Assembly: GCA_963758025.1 (NCBI GenBank)
Contig: CAVWUA010000030.1
Span: 124,001 to 188,000, forward strand
DNA: 64,000 nucleotides
Source of the DNA: CAVWUA01 sp963758025
Lineage (GTDB): Bacteria > Planctomycetota > Planctomycetia > Isosphaerales > Isosphaeraceae
Direction of reading: 5' to 3'
In this document: in pieces, positions 36,879 through 47,591 of the stretch
Layout of the letters: each line of letters begins with the position of its first letter
Numbering within the stretch: the first letter of the stretch is position 1
Notes under the pieces: generated by a model
The model's database searches: none
What the model was told of the DNA's origin: nothing
What the model saw: only the letters and a program-made list of their open reading frames with translations
Position numbers and translations under genes: made by a program

Positions 36879-39120
36879 ATGGATCGAATCATCCAGCCCC
36901 ACCAAGGTCCTTACGGGGCTCCGCCGGCACGTCCCGTCACACCCACCTTTCACGCGAACACGGTAACGCGGCCGCCGAAGTCGTCTTCGGATTATTTCCG
37001 CGCCTTGCGACGGCGGTTCTGGCTGGTGCTGTTCCTCGCCCTGTTCGTGATCATTCCAGGGGCGATCCTGGCCGTCCGCCAGCCGGACATTTATCAGGCG
37101 ACGGCGACGATCAAGATCGAGCCGCCTGGGTTCAACGAGACGGTCGCCAGCGTTTTGCCGCAAGGGGGGCTGATCGCGAGGGACCGCGAGGCCGCCGAAC
37201 GTTACGTGCCGAACCGCCTCTCGCAACTGCGCGGGACGTGGCTCGCCGAGAAGGTGATCGCCAGCCCGTCACTCGGGCTGGATGAATCGGTCTCCGCCTT
37301 CGATATCGTCAACAACCTCCGGTACCAGCGTCACGCGCCCGACTCCAGCTACTTCGACGTCTTTCTCGAAGGCAGGGACCCCGCCCGGATCCAGAAGCTG
37401 CTGAACGCGTTGCTCAAGGAGTTCGCCGACCAGGGGGACCTGGAGATCCGGGGCGAGATCAGCAAGGCGGAACTCTGGCTGGACGAGGACATCCGCAAAC
37501 TCACCGCGGAATTCAACGAGCTGGAGGAGACGATCGTCGGCCTGCTCGATAAGGCGCCGATCTTCGCGCCGAACGGCGAGAACCTGCTCCAGAAAGAGTT
37601 CATCGAGCTGAACTCCGTCCTTTCGCAGAAGCGGCTCAAGTTCGACGAGCTGCTCCAGGAGGAGCGCGTGGCCCGGCTCTATCCGAGCCTGACCAACCCC
37701 GCGGCCGGGTCGAACCCCTACGAGCAACGTATTCAGATGCTCATGACCGAGCGGCAACGCCTGCTCGATCACGCCAACAACCTGAAGCGCACGATCCGCC
37801 GAGGACGTTACCTGACCGATCCGTCCAGCGTCCACGTGAGCAACGAGCTGAAAAAGATCGAGAGCGAGCTGGCGCAACTGCAACAGCAAAACCCCGTGCC
37901 GACCCAGGCGGACATGCTGGCGGACCTGCGCATCCATTCGAGTGAGGAACTGCACCGGCTGAATGACGAGGTCAAGACCCTGCGGGACCAGATGCAGGAG
38001 TCCATGCCCGCCTTCCACCGCTACCTGGGCCTGCTCCGCCAGCGCGAGATGAAAGAGCAGAGCCTGATGACCATGCAGGACCGCCGGAACCAGTTCTCGT
38101 TCCTGGCGAAGACCCAGCGCGTGCCGATCGAGATCGTCCAGCACGCCACCGAACCCACGGCCCCGATCCGTCCGGATCGCGGCATGAACATCGTCCTGGC
38201 GATCGTGCTGGGCCTGGCCATCGGCGTCGGCGTCGTCTGTCTGCTGGAATCTCTGGATCATCGCGTGAAGGTGCCCGAGCATCTGACGGCTGGGTCTGTC
38301 CGTGCCGCTGTTCGGCGTCGTGCCCCGGATGCGACGGCTGGCCAATCTGCACCGGGGCGGGCACCTCTGGACGCCCGGCGCACCGGCGTCGATCGAGGCC
38401 GATGCCTACCGCAACCTGCGGGCCAGCCTGCTGGGGGCCTCCGGGCCGAAGGGGCGGCCGATCGTGACCTTGCTCGTCACCAGCGCCAAGGCGGGCGAGG
38501 GCAAGAGCACCACCGCCTTGAACCTGGCGGCCACCTGCGCCCGCGCCGGCGAGCGAACCCTCTTGATGGACGTGGACCTGCGGCGGCCCAGCCTCGGCGA
38601 GGTCTTCGGCGACGGCGAGCATGAGCTCGGGCTGGTCGATGTCCTCCGGGGCGACCTCCCCTGGCAGCGCACCGTCGTGCGGACGGACACGCCCAACCTC
38701 GACTTCATGCCCACCGGCGACCCCTCCGGCGTGCCGATCGAGATCCTGGGCACGCTGGAACTCCGTCAGCTCATCACGGCCGTCTCGGGGCACTACCACC
38801 GGGTCATCCTCGATGGACCGGCGGTCCTCGGCCTGGCCGACTGCCGGATGCTCGGCCGGATCGTCGATGCGGCCTTGCTGGTCGTGCGCTCGGGCACGCA
38901 CGAGCTGAGCCCCTTGAAACGGGCCAAGGAGATGCTCGAACAGTCGAAGGTCACCATCGCCGGCGTGGTCTTCAACGACCTGGACAACGACCTGTCCAAC
39001 TGGTCGAGCCACGGCCCGGCGAACGCCTACTGCTACGACGAGTCGACCAACGGATCGTTCTCCCGACGCCTGCCTTCGGGCGAGCCTGGTCCCGTGCCGG
39101 CCGAATCGGCCCATTCCTGA
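36879..39120 (+). CDS. Wzz/GumC-type chain-length protein fused to a BY-kinase-like ATPase (one frameshift)
   Basis: Controls polysaccharide chain length and export. About 747 residues; GGAAGAGGAG precedes the ATG. Membrane segments at about 48-68 and 435-460 flank a long periplasmic coiled-coil region. The cytoplasmic part has SAKAGEGKSTTALNLA (Walker A), LLMDVDLRRPSLGEVFG (Walker A') and HRVILDGPAVLGLAD (Walker B; GPA replaces the usual TPP). The C-terminus has only two tyrosines (NAYCYDE), far fewer than the tyrosine cluster of classical Wzc, so autophosphorylation may be limited. An indel near 38294 changes frame between PEHLTAG and LSVPLFGVVPR; if real, two separate proteins would result. 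Confidence 0.88.
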
Positions 39121-39148
39121 GCCAAACCCAGTCCCCAGAGAGACTTCC

Positions 39149-40719
39149 ATGAACTGGCGTCTTCGCCTCCTGAAAGGCACGGACCGGGTTCTCTCCGTGC
39201 TCCTCGTGCTGGTCCTGGTCGGTGCGACCCTGGCCTTCGGCGGCGCGGTCTGGTGGTTCAAGCCGGCGCTAGCGGTCCTGACCACGCTCCTGATGCTCGC
39301 CTGGCTGGCCCGGGTCGCTCTTCAAGGGGCCTGGCCGTTGCTGAAAAGCCCGCTGACGCCGCTCGGCCTCCTGGCCCTGCTGCTGGCGATCGTGCAGCTC
39401 GCCCCCTTGCCGGGCCGGCTGGCCGAGCAATTGTCGCCGCGTTCGCGCGAGGTGTACACGCTCGGGACCCTCTCCGAACGGGCCCAGGCCGACGACCCTT
39501 CGGCCGATCTGAGCCAGGCCGTCGCGGGACGGACGCCGATCAGCGTCGATCGTTCGGCCACCTTGCGCTGGCTCGCCGGCGCGGCGGCGTGCCTGGCGGT
39601 CTTCTGCGTCGTCGCCCACTTCTCCGACCGGCTCGGCCACGCCCTGTTGATCTGGGGAGGGGTCGTCGCCTCGCTCTTCCTCTGCACGGCCTTCGGCATC
39701 GTGCAGGTTTCCGGGAGCGTCCACGGACTCTATGGCGCGTACGAGCCGGGCAAAGGACCGGACTGGGCCCCCTCGAAGGCCGACCTGCTCGCGGCCCCGA
39801 ATACCACCGTCCTGCGCGGTTCGGCCGACCGGAGACGCCCCGACGTCTCCTGGGCCTTGCAACGTCCCGACCGCCCCGAGGCCATCGGCGGCTTGATGGG
39901 GGGGCCAGGGGCCTTTCTGGCGCTCGGGTCGCTCGCCTTGCCGCTGGCGCTCGGCCTGCACCCTGCAACTGCTCTCCCCCCGAGGCAACCGGGAGCCGCT
40001 GCTTTCGCGTCTGCGGCATCACGGCACGATGCCCCTGGTCGTCCTGCTCATCGTGCTAACCCTGGCCAGCGCCCTGCTGATCGGCCTGATGGCCGGCCCG
40101 CTCCTGAGTGTGCCCTTTGTGCTGGGCCTGATCCTGGCCGGTCTTCCCGCGGCGAGGGCCACGGGCTTACGCTGGACGGCCGTCTCGGTTCTGGCCGCGG
40201 CGCTGGTCGCACTTGGTCTGGGGATCGGGATGGGGGAATCGCTCGGGCGGCCCTCGGGTGGAAGCCCGCTCGTCAACGGCCTGAGCGACGGCTGGGACGC
40301 CACCCTCGCCGTCTGGCGTGACGCGGCCCGGATCGCCCGAGACTTTCCATTCCTCGGCGCGGGTCTGGGCAGCTTCGCCACGCTCCACCCGTATTACAAG
40401 GGTACGGACACCGCGCACTTCGACGGCCCTGAGCAGCCTCGTTCAATGGTGGGCCGAGACGGGCGTGGCGGGCCTGGTGCTCGTTGCGCTGGGGGCCTTG
40501 TGGTGCCTCTGGAGGCTGCCGGGGGCCTTGAAGCGGGTCGGCACGGCCGACCGTGCCCTGGCGTTCGGCCTGCTGGGGGCGGTGGTTGGCTTCGGGTTGT
40601 TCTCCGTCTTGCACTGGACGATCGAGCTGGCGGCGGTCGCCCTGGCCGCCAGCGCGGTCGCGGGGACCTGCAATCGCTGGCTCGCGGGCGGAACGGACTT
40701 GTTCGTCGAGCCGGCTTAG
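39149..40719 (+). CDS. O-antigen ligase/polymerase-like membrane protein (two frameshifts)
   Basis: About 523 residues with at least nine hydrophobic segments. The loop with FLGAGLGSFATLHPYYKG and, after a frame change, SLVQWWAETGVAGLVLVALGAL matches the Wzy_C/O-antigen-ligase signature. Frame changes near 39965 (LALGL to LQLLSPRGNREPL) and 40420 (GTDTAHF to ALSSLVQWW). It follows the Wzz/BY-kinase gene after 28 nt. It could be the polymerase or a ligase; a second candidate lies at 47592-48974. Confidence 0.75.
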
Positions 40720-40775
40720 CGTACTCTTTGTGGCATTCGCACCCAGGCGCGGCTCATGGAGGAGACCGACCCGCG

Positions 40776-43231
40776 ATGCCGGAAGCTACCTTTCTCCACA
40801 TCCAGACGTCCAACCCGTCGATCCCGGCCCGCGTGCTGGAATTGTCCGGCTTGTCGGTGCGCATCGGCCGGGGACCGCTCTGTGAAGTCCGCCTGGACGA
40901 CCCGTCGCTGGCGGACGTCCAGTGCCTCCTGCGGCGTCGCGGAGCAAACTGGCATGTCCAGCCGGTTGGCCCCCCCGGACGGATCGCGATCGACGGCCGC
41001 GCCGTGGAACAGTCACATCCGCTCCCGGTCGGTACCACGCTGCGCGTGGGGGACTCGCATCTGAGCCTCCAGAGCGACAGGCCGTCGTCTGCCCGGCGCG
41101 GGACCTTCCAGGACCCGATTCCGGTGGAGCCGTCCGCCAGCGTGATTACCCGGACGCCGCTGATCGAGCCAGAACCGCGGCCCGATCACGAGTACAACGA
41201 CCCGAAGCGCGTCTCCTCCGTTCGCCCCCCCTCCAGCGAGCTGGACGCCGAACGCGACCGCCTGGCCCAGTGGGAGTCGCGGCTCGAACAACGAGAACGC
41301 TGGCTGAAGACGCGCAAGGAAGAACATCGCTGGGAAGCCCGCTGGAAGGCGGCCGGCGCGTCGCTGCGAGCGCGCATGGCGGGCGAGCCACCCCGACCGA
41401 CGCCCACCCCGACCCCACCCCCGAAGGCCGCCGAACCACCGCGAACGCCCGTTACTCCCTTCATCTCGAAACCGGTTTCCCCCACACCGCCGCCGTCCGA
41501 GCCCCCCGTTTCGGCTCAGGACATCGTCGCGGGCGATTCCCCCGGGACCGAGAGCACGGCAAGCCGGGAGCACAGGGATGCGTCGAACGCGCCTCTCGGG
41601 GAATTCGTGCTCCTGTTCGAGCGGGCTATTCCGCTCGCGCTCCCGGCCCCCTCGTCGGAACCGGAGAACATCGCGTCGGCGATGGAGCCGGAACCGGAAT
41701 GCCAGCCGGTGGAACCTGTTGCCGAGATTCACGAGCCGGTGGAACCTGTTGCCGAGGTTCACGAGCCGGTGGAACCGGACGCGGAGCCGGTTGACGAGCC
41801 ACCGCCGCCTGTCCATGTGCCCGAGCCGGAGCCGGCGCTCGCCGAGAATTTCCTCTACTACCCGGAAACCGGGCCGTTCGTCGCGCACACGGCCCAGGAG
41901 GGCATCCGGGGCTGGCCGCCGATCGGTCATGCCCCCTTACCGCTTCCCGAGCCGGAGCCGGAAACCGACGAGCCGACGGTCGAGGAGATCTGGCCGAGCA
42001 CCGGGCGATTCTGGGGAATGCGCGCAGCGAGCAAGAGCCGTATGCCGGGCCGCTCCCGTGGCCGGGCCGCTCCAGGGGGGCGAAGGGGCCGCTGCCGACC
42101 GTCGCGCAAGAGCCTGGCCAGTGGAGGGTTCCGCTCTGGATCGCATGGGTTCCGGCGGCGGCCGCGCTCGTCGTCTGTGCGTTGGGGCTGCGGTTGTCGT
42201 GGGTGTGGGGGCAGGACGACCTGCTCGCGGGGCGGATTGCCAATCACGTGCTGTCGGGGGCCATCCTCCCCGACGAACCGATGGAGCTTCCCGAGTCGCC
42301 CACCCCGCCGTGGTGGTCCACGACGGCCGGACACATGGCGTTGCGCGCCCTGGTCGTCAGCCGGATGGAGGACGACCCGGACCGCGCGGAGCGTGTCGAA
42401 TCCTTTCTGGCCGTCGGGCGGAGCGCCTCGCCGCTCCATCCGTCCATCCGGTATGCATCGGCATCTCCCGCGCTGCTCGATCCGAACGCCGACGTGCTTC
42501 CACTGGCCGCGCTCGGGTTGAGCCGCGACCCGCTGGCGTTACGACGCACGGCGAAGCGGTTGCTCGACGAGGGGAAGACCGAACACGCGCTGCGGGTCTA
42601 TCACGATGCGCTGGAGATCGCCTCGCGGGCCGATGTCGCGCGGGTGGCATTGCCTCCGTTCCTCGATGATGCCCGCATCCGACGGTTCGCCCTGCCACTG
42701 GAAGAATCACTGACGGCGATCGTCGGCGACATGGCCGACCACGCGGGCTGGAGCTTCGCGGAATGGTCCCCCGCCTTGCCGAGGAACGGCATCGCGCCGC
42801 TGGCCGCCTACCGCGCCTTGAAGGACCGCAACCGTTTCGAGGCGGACCAGGCGCTCGCGCTGGTGCTGGACGAACCGGAGACCCCCTCAACCGGGGTCTC
42901 CCTGGCCCTTCTGCGCGCCTCGCAGGCCGAAGCACTGGCGCTCCGGGGCGACCTCAAGCCCGCGGCCGAGCGGTATGAGGAGGCCATCGCGGCGATGCCC
43001 GACGACCTGATCCGTCGCACGTGGGCCGTCAATCTGGCCGAGATCGCCGGCCGGCTGGGGGATACACGGACGATGTATGCCGCGTGGCGCGACGCCCAGG
43101 GGCCCAGTCCGGGGGATTCGATCAACCTGCAAGTGAGTCTGGCCAAGGCCCGTCAACGGATCGGCGGCGCCACGGACTCGACCGATTCGGACATCATGCC
43201 GGCGACGTTCTCCGCGAGCGAACAGCCCTGA
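40776..43231 (+). CDS. FHA-like domain protein with acidic linker, one membrane segment and repeat domain (one frameshift)
   Basis: About 818 residues. Residues 1-95 form an FHA-like fold (LSVRIGRGPLCEVRLDD...WHVQPVGPPGRIAIDGRAV...LRVGDSHLSL). The phosphothreonine-binding S-R-x-H positions read A-D-V-Q, so binding of phosphopeptides is doubtful. Next come a charged coiled coil (about 145-200), a Pro/Glu-rich linker with 10-residue repeats of EPVEPVAEVH type, and, after an indel near 42020, one membrane segment (WIAWVPAAAALVVCALGLRL). A domain of about 340 residues with TPR-like helices (RRTAKRLLDEGKTEHALRVYHDALEIA) ends the protein. Topology is probably cytoplasmic FHA and periplasmic repeats. 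Its place inside the polysaccharide locus suggests a scaffold role; this is inference. Confidence 0.75.
41703..41777 (+). repeat. 30-bp tandem repeat inside the FHA-protein gene
   Basis: Two and a half near-identical copies of a 30-bp unit (starting AGCCGGTGGAACCTGTTGCC) with period 30 at 41704, 41734 and 41764. They encode the EPVEPVAE(V/I)H repeats of the linker. Confidence 0.85.
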
Positions 43232-43263
43232 TTCTGTCAACGCCTTCACCAAGGATTCGAGCG

Positions 43264-44931
43264 ATGGCGACGACGACTGAAGTCTCTGTACCGCATAACC
43301 TATCCATCGAACCTCGGCCCTCCCCCATCCCAACGGCGCGGGAGACGACGGACCATCGCGATCCGCGCGGGATGCTGTTCGGCGCGGCCGCTAGCCTGGC
43401 GCTCCTGGGGCTGGCCTTCTGGTCGAACCTGCGGCACTTCGTCTGGACGTGGTCCACCGACGAGAACTACAGCCACGGATTCCTCGTCCCGCTGCTCTCG
43501 CTCTACTTCGCCCACGAGGCCGCCAGGCGGGGGCCTTTGCGGTTGAGGAACGGCGTCGGACTGGGCTCCGGGCTGATCGTCCTGGCGATCCTGGGCCGCC
43601 TCGCCACGATCCTCGTGCCGGTCGGGATCGTCGGCGACGTCGCGTTCGTACTCGGCCTGGCCGGGATCTGTGCCCTGATCCTGGGCCGCGACGCGTTGCG
43701 ACGCTACAGCTTCGCGCTCTTCTTCCTCGTGTTCATGATCCCGCTGCCGATCGCCCTGTACACGGCGATTGCCTCCCCCTTGCAGCAGAACGTCAGCCGG
43801 ATCGCCTCGGTCCTGCTGAACGGCATCGGGATCCCCGTGTTGCGTCAGGGGAACATGATGACGCTGCCGGGGGACGTTCACATGTTCGTGGCCGAGGCGT
43901 GCAGCGGCATGCGGCAACTGACCGGCTTCCTCGCCCTGACGACCGCCGTGGCCTACCTCTCGGCGCGTCCCTGGTGGTACCGGGTCGTGCTGGTCGGGTC
44001 GGCGATCCCCATCGCCATGACGGCCAACGTGATTCGTGTGATGCTGACCGGAATGATCATGTACCACATCAATCCGAAGTTCGCCTCCGGCTCGTTCCAC
44101 ACGATCGAGGGGCTGCTGATGATGGGCGTCGGCCTGGCGATCCTGACCGGCGAGTGCCTGTTCCTGAACCAACTGGTCGGGACTCCTCAGGAGTCAGCCA
44201 CCGGCGAGACCTCTCCCTCGGAGACGTCTCGCCCCATCCCCCGGAAGTCGCTGATGCTCGGGGCCATGGGCCGCGCGGTGCTGGGCCTGACGTTGCTCGG
44301 AACGGGCCTGGTCGCGCAGGCGGTCGTGGAGCGAGCCACCGTGACCGAGCGGCCACCGCTCCGGGCGTCGCTGGCGAACCTGCCGCTCCGGCTGGGGAAC
44401 TGGGTCGGGCGTGACGTGCCGATCGACGCGGAGGTGCTGCGGGAGTCGCAGGCGGACGATTACCTGAACCGGGTTTACGAGGACCCGAGCCACCCCGGAC
44501 GCCGACTCACCCTCTGGATCAATTACTCCCGCCACGGGCTGAATTTGCGGCATTCGCCGGAGATCTGCCTGCCTTCGGGAGGCTGGACGCGGGTCGAGTC
44601 CCGTTGCCGCACCCTGCCGATCGAGCGACCCGAAGGGTCGCCGATGCCGATCACGCAGCTTGGTTACTCCCAAGGTGAACTATTCCAGAGCGTCGGATTT
44701 TGGTACTACATTTTTGGGGAAGGTTCGGTGGAACAATTCGTCCGTAGCCTGCCGGTGACGAGCCGGAGCAGCCACGGCCGGACGACCCGCGGATCGGGCC
44801 TGACCGTTGAAGTGTTCTGTCCCGGCGAGGCTGACCCGGACGGGGAAGCGCTTCGGGAATTTGCCACGTCCCTCCTGACGGCGCTGGAGCCGATTCTACC
44901 GGAGGATCGGGCAACGTACTTTATCCCATGA
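43264..44931 (+). CDS. Exosortase fused to an EpsI-like domain
   Basis: 555 residues. Residues 1-310 are a polytopic exosortase (transpeptidase-like protease that processes C-terminal PEP-type sorting tags) with the catalytic Cys in VAEACSGMRQL near residue 217, the Arg in ANVIRVM near 257 and the His in SFHTIEG near 280. After a Ser/Thr/Pro-rich linker and another membrane segment, residues about 340-555 form an EpsI-like domain (LRLGNWVGRD, WINYSRHGLNLRHSPEICLPSGGWT). It is intact, unlike its neighbours. In some bacteria EpsH/EpsI-type genes sit in exopolysaccharide loci; here the same link is seen. No substrate with a sorting tag is in the window. Confidence 0.9.
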   Translation: MATTTEVSVPHNLSIEPRPSPIPTARETTDHRDPRGMLFGAAASLALLGLAFWSNLRHFVWTWSTDENYSHGFLVPLLSLYFAHEAARRGPLRLRNGVGLGSGLIVLAILGRLATILVPVGIVGDVAFVLGLAGICALILGRDALRRYSFALFFLVFMIPLPIALYTAIASPLQQNVSRIASVLLNGIGIPVLRQGNMMTLPGDVHMFVAEACSGMRQLTGFLALTTAVAYLSARPWWYRVVLVGSAIPIAMTANVIRVMLTGMIMYHINPKFASGSFHTIEGLLMMGVGLAILTGECLFLNQLVGTPQESATGETSPSETSRPIPRKSLMLGAMGRAVLGLTLLGTGLVAQAVVERATVTERPPLRASLANLPLRLGNWVGRDVPIDAEVLRESQADDYLNRVYEDPSHPGRRLTLWINYSRHGLNLRHSPEICLPSGGWTRVESRCRTLPIERPEGSPMPITQLGYSQGELFQSVGFWYYIFGEGSVEQFVRSLPVTSRSSHGRTTRGSGLTVEVFCPGEADPDGEALREFATSLLTALEPILPEDRATYFIP

Positions 44932-44934
44932 GAC

Positions 44935-44977
44935 GGGCCAAGGACTGGCCCATTTCCGGGACGCGGAACCCCGGAAA
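44935..44977 (+). promoter_or_regulatory. Two adjacent hairpins between exosortase and gmd
   Basis: GGGCCA-aggac-TGGCCC (44935-44951) is followed at once by TTTCCGGG (44953-44960) pairing with CCCGGAAA (44970-44977). They fill most of the 71-nt gap before gmd and could slow or attenuate transcription, or protect an mRNA end. No T-run follows. Confidence 0.45.
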
Positions 44978-45002
44978 CGATGGCTAATGAAAGGAAAATG
45001 CC

Positions 45003-46016
45003 ATGAAGCATGCGCTGATCACCGGGATTACCGGACAGGACGGATCCTATCTCGCGGAATTCCTTCTGAACAAGCCGGATTATGTAGTTCACGGCCTGGT
45101 CCGTCGCTCCAGCACGCTGAACCGGACGCGCATCGACCACATCAACGCGAACCCGGAGATCGCGGATCGGTTCCACCTGCACTACGCCGACCTGGCCGAC
45201 GCCTCCAGCCTGGCGATGCTGATGGAGCAGGTCCGCCCCGACGAGGTGTATAACCTCGGTGCCCAGAGCCACGTCCGCGTTTCGTTCGACCAGCCGCTCT
45301 ACACGGCGGATGTCGTCGGCCTGGGTACGCTCCGCCTGCTGGAGGCCGTGCGGCAGCTCGCCCGCAGCCAGCCGGTGAAGTTCTACCAGGCGTCCAGCTC
45401 GGAGATGTTCGGCTCGGCCCCGCCGCCGCAGACGCTCCAGACGCCGTTCCACCCCCGTAGCCCCTATGCCTGCGCCAAGCTGTACGGCCACTGGCAGACG
45501 GTCAACTACCGCGAGGCCTACGACCTGTTCGCCTGCTCGGGCATCCTGTTCAACCACGAAAGCCCCCGCCGCGGTGAATCGTTCGTGACCCGCAAGATCA
45601 CCCTCGGCGCCGCCCGGATCAAGGAAGGGCTTCAGAAGAAGCTCGTCATGGGCAACCTCGACGCCAAGCGCGACTGGGGCTTCGCCGGCGACTACGTCCG
45701 CGCCATGTGGATGATGCTCCAGCAGGACGAGCCGGACGATTACATCGTCGCCACCGGCGAGACGTACTCCGTCCGCCAGTTCCTGGAGTGGAGCTTCGGC
45801 ATGCTCGACCTCGACTACCGCGACTTCGTCGAGTTCGACGAGCGCTACATGCGGCCCTCGGAGGTCGATGTCCTGCTCGGCGACCCGACGAAGGCCAAGC
45901 AGAAGCTCGGCTGGGAGCCCGAGGTCGATATCCAGGGGCTGGTCCGGATGATGGTCGAGCACGACCTGGAGCTGGCCCGCCGCGAGAAGTACGCCCTGGG
46001 CTATCAGACCGTCTGA
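45003..46016 (+). CDS. gmd: GDP-mannose 4,6-dehydratase
   Basis: Makes GDP-4-keto-6-deoxymannose, precursor of GDP-fucose, GDP-rhamnose or GDP-perosamine. 337 residues, full length. The NAD(P) loop ALITGITGQDGSYLAEFL is at residues 4-21, SSSEMFG holds the catalytic Ser/Thr region, and YACAKLYGHWQTVNYRE carries the YxxxK pair. NHESPRRGESFVTRKIT and WGFAGDYVRAMW are family-typical. AAGGA is upstream. No second enzyme of a fucose or perosamine pathway follows, so the final sugar is open. The gene is followed by a terminator-like hairpin. Confidence 0.95.
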   Translation: MKHALITGITGQDGSYLAEFLLNKPDYVVHGLVRRSSTLNRTRIDHINANPEIADRFHLHYADLADASSLAMLMEQVRPDEVYNLGAQSHVRVSFDQPLYTADVVGLGTLRLLEAVRQLARSQPVKFYQASSSEMFGSAPPPQTLQTPFHPRSPYACAKLYGHWQTVNYREAYDLFACSGILFNHESPRRGESFVTRKITLGAARIKEGLQKKLVMGNLDAKRDWGFAGDYVRAMWMMLQQDEPDDYIVATGETYSVRQFLEWSFGMLDLDYRDFVEFDERYMRPSEVDVLLGDPTKAKQKLGWEPEVDIQGLVRMMVEHDLELARREKYALGYQTV

Positions 46017-46046
46017 CCGCGGCCGGTTCCGCGCATCGAACCCGAC

Positions 46047-46080
46047 GCCCGCCGCGCAGGCTGAGGCTTTCGCGGCGGGC
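46047..46080 (+). terminator. Terminator-like hairpin after gmd
   Basis: GCCCGCCGCG (46047-46056) pairs perfectly with CGCGGCGGGC (46071-46080) around a 14-nt loop, 30 nt after the stop codon. No T-run follows, so termination is probable but not certain. Confidence 0.55.
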
Positions 46081-46180
46081 TGACGGCGCCACCCGCTTGA
46101 CGAGCGACGCCCGCCTCTCTAGGATGTCGGCCAGGCCAAACAAGGAATGACGGCCGACCCTCCGGATCAAGGATGATCGC

Positions 46181-47507
46181 GTGCCCAACACCCTGACGCT
46201 TCCTCCCGAAATCGGCACGACCCAGGCGACGACCGGCCCTGCCGGCCGTGCTCGTCGCGTGCCCCGACGCTCGACCCCCCGCCTATCAGGCGGTGATTGG
46301 CCTGGCCCGCGCGGGCATGCTTCAACAATTCGTCACCTCGTTTTATCATCGGGGCGACAACCGTTGGCTCCGGCTCGGTCGCCAGATTGCGCCGGGCCGC
46401 GTCGAGCCGATCGAGCGCCGCCTCCAGCGCCGGCGGCACGTCGAGATTCCGGCGTTGCGCGTGCGGTCGCAACCGAGCGTCGACCTGGCTCTGGCCGTCG
46501 AGAACCGCCTCGGTTCCCGACGCGCCTCGGCCCGCCAACGGGTCGCGCGCTGGCGCACCCGGCACGTGGACCGCACCCTGGCGAAGACCTTGCGGGAAGC
46601 CCGGCCCGACGCCGCCCTGATCTTCAGCGACGTGGGCTCCGAGTTCGCCCTGCCGACCTGCCGCGCACGGGGCATCGCCGCCGTCCTGAGCATGGTTCAC
46701 GGCGACGTGCGCGAGGAGCGCCAGATCATCGCGTGCGAGGCGGAGCGATCCCCGGACTTCTTCCCCCTCTACCTGGCCGACGGACCGATCGACCATCAGG
46801 AACTGGCCTGGCTCCACGAGCGCCGGCTGCGAGATATCGCCCTGGCCGACATGATCCTCGTCCCCTCGGAACACATCGCCAGCGAACTGACGCGACATGG
46901 GACGCCCCGGGACCGCATTCGGGTCATCCCCTACGCCGCCGACACCCGCCGGTTCCAGCCCGAGCCGGAGAAGCGGCACGAATCCACGTGCACCTTTCTC
47001 TTCACGGGCGGCATCACCCAGCGCAAGGGAATCAAGTACCTGCTGGACGCCTGGCGGCGCATCCGTCGCCCCGGCTGGCGGCTCCAGCTTCTCGGCGGGA
47101 TGCCTTCCGAGACGGGACCGCTGGAACCGTACCGCGACGAGGTCGAGTGGCTCGGCCGGGTGGGGCACGCCGAGGTCCCGGCCCGGATGGCGGCGGCCGA
47201 TGTCTTCGTCTTTCCTTCCCTGTTCGAAGGCTCGGCCGTGGTGACGTATGAGGCCCTCGCCTGCGGCCTGCCGTCGATCGTCACGCCATCGGCCGGCTCG
47301 GTCGTCCGCGATGGCATCGAGGGCCGGATTGTTCCGCCCGCCGACATCGATGCCCTGGCGGAGTCGATGGAAACGCTGGGAAACGATCCCGAACTCCGCG
47401 CGGAGATGAGCCGACGCGCCCGCGAACGGGCCTTGGCCTTCGACTGGCCCCGCTACCACCATGACGTGAACGCCGCCCTATGCGACGCCGTTCGCTCGGG
47501 TCGATGA
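46181..47507 (+). CDS. Glycosyltransferase family 4 protein (possible frameshift near the start)
   Basis: Predicted GT-B fold sugar transferase of the polysaccharide locus, about 442 residues. The acceptor domain starts VLVACPDARPPAYQAVIGLARAG. The donor domain has TFLFTGGITQRKGIKYLLDAW, the FPSLFEGSAVVTYEALACGLPSIVT segment with the E-x7-E pair, and a C-terminal helix. GTG 46181 has AAGGA 7 nt upstream but is in another frame than the main body; an indel near 46235 would join them. Otherwise the start would be an internal codon near 46248. Donor sugar not predictable. Confidence 0.82.
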
Positions 47508-47591
47508 TTTCCTGCCGCGACAAAACGCCGCCGAGGGAGCAGCACGGATGCGACGACCGGCTGAACGCGGGATGCCGACGGAGGTTGCCCC

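Noticed and set aside
41703..41777. CRISPR-like repeat
   Set aside because: The 30-bp period repeats are contiguous, without spacers, and encode protein repeats in frame.
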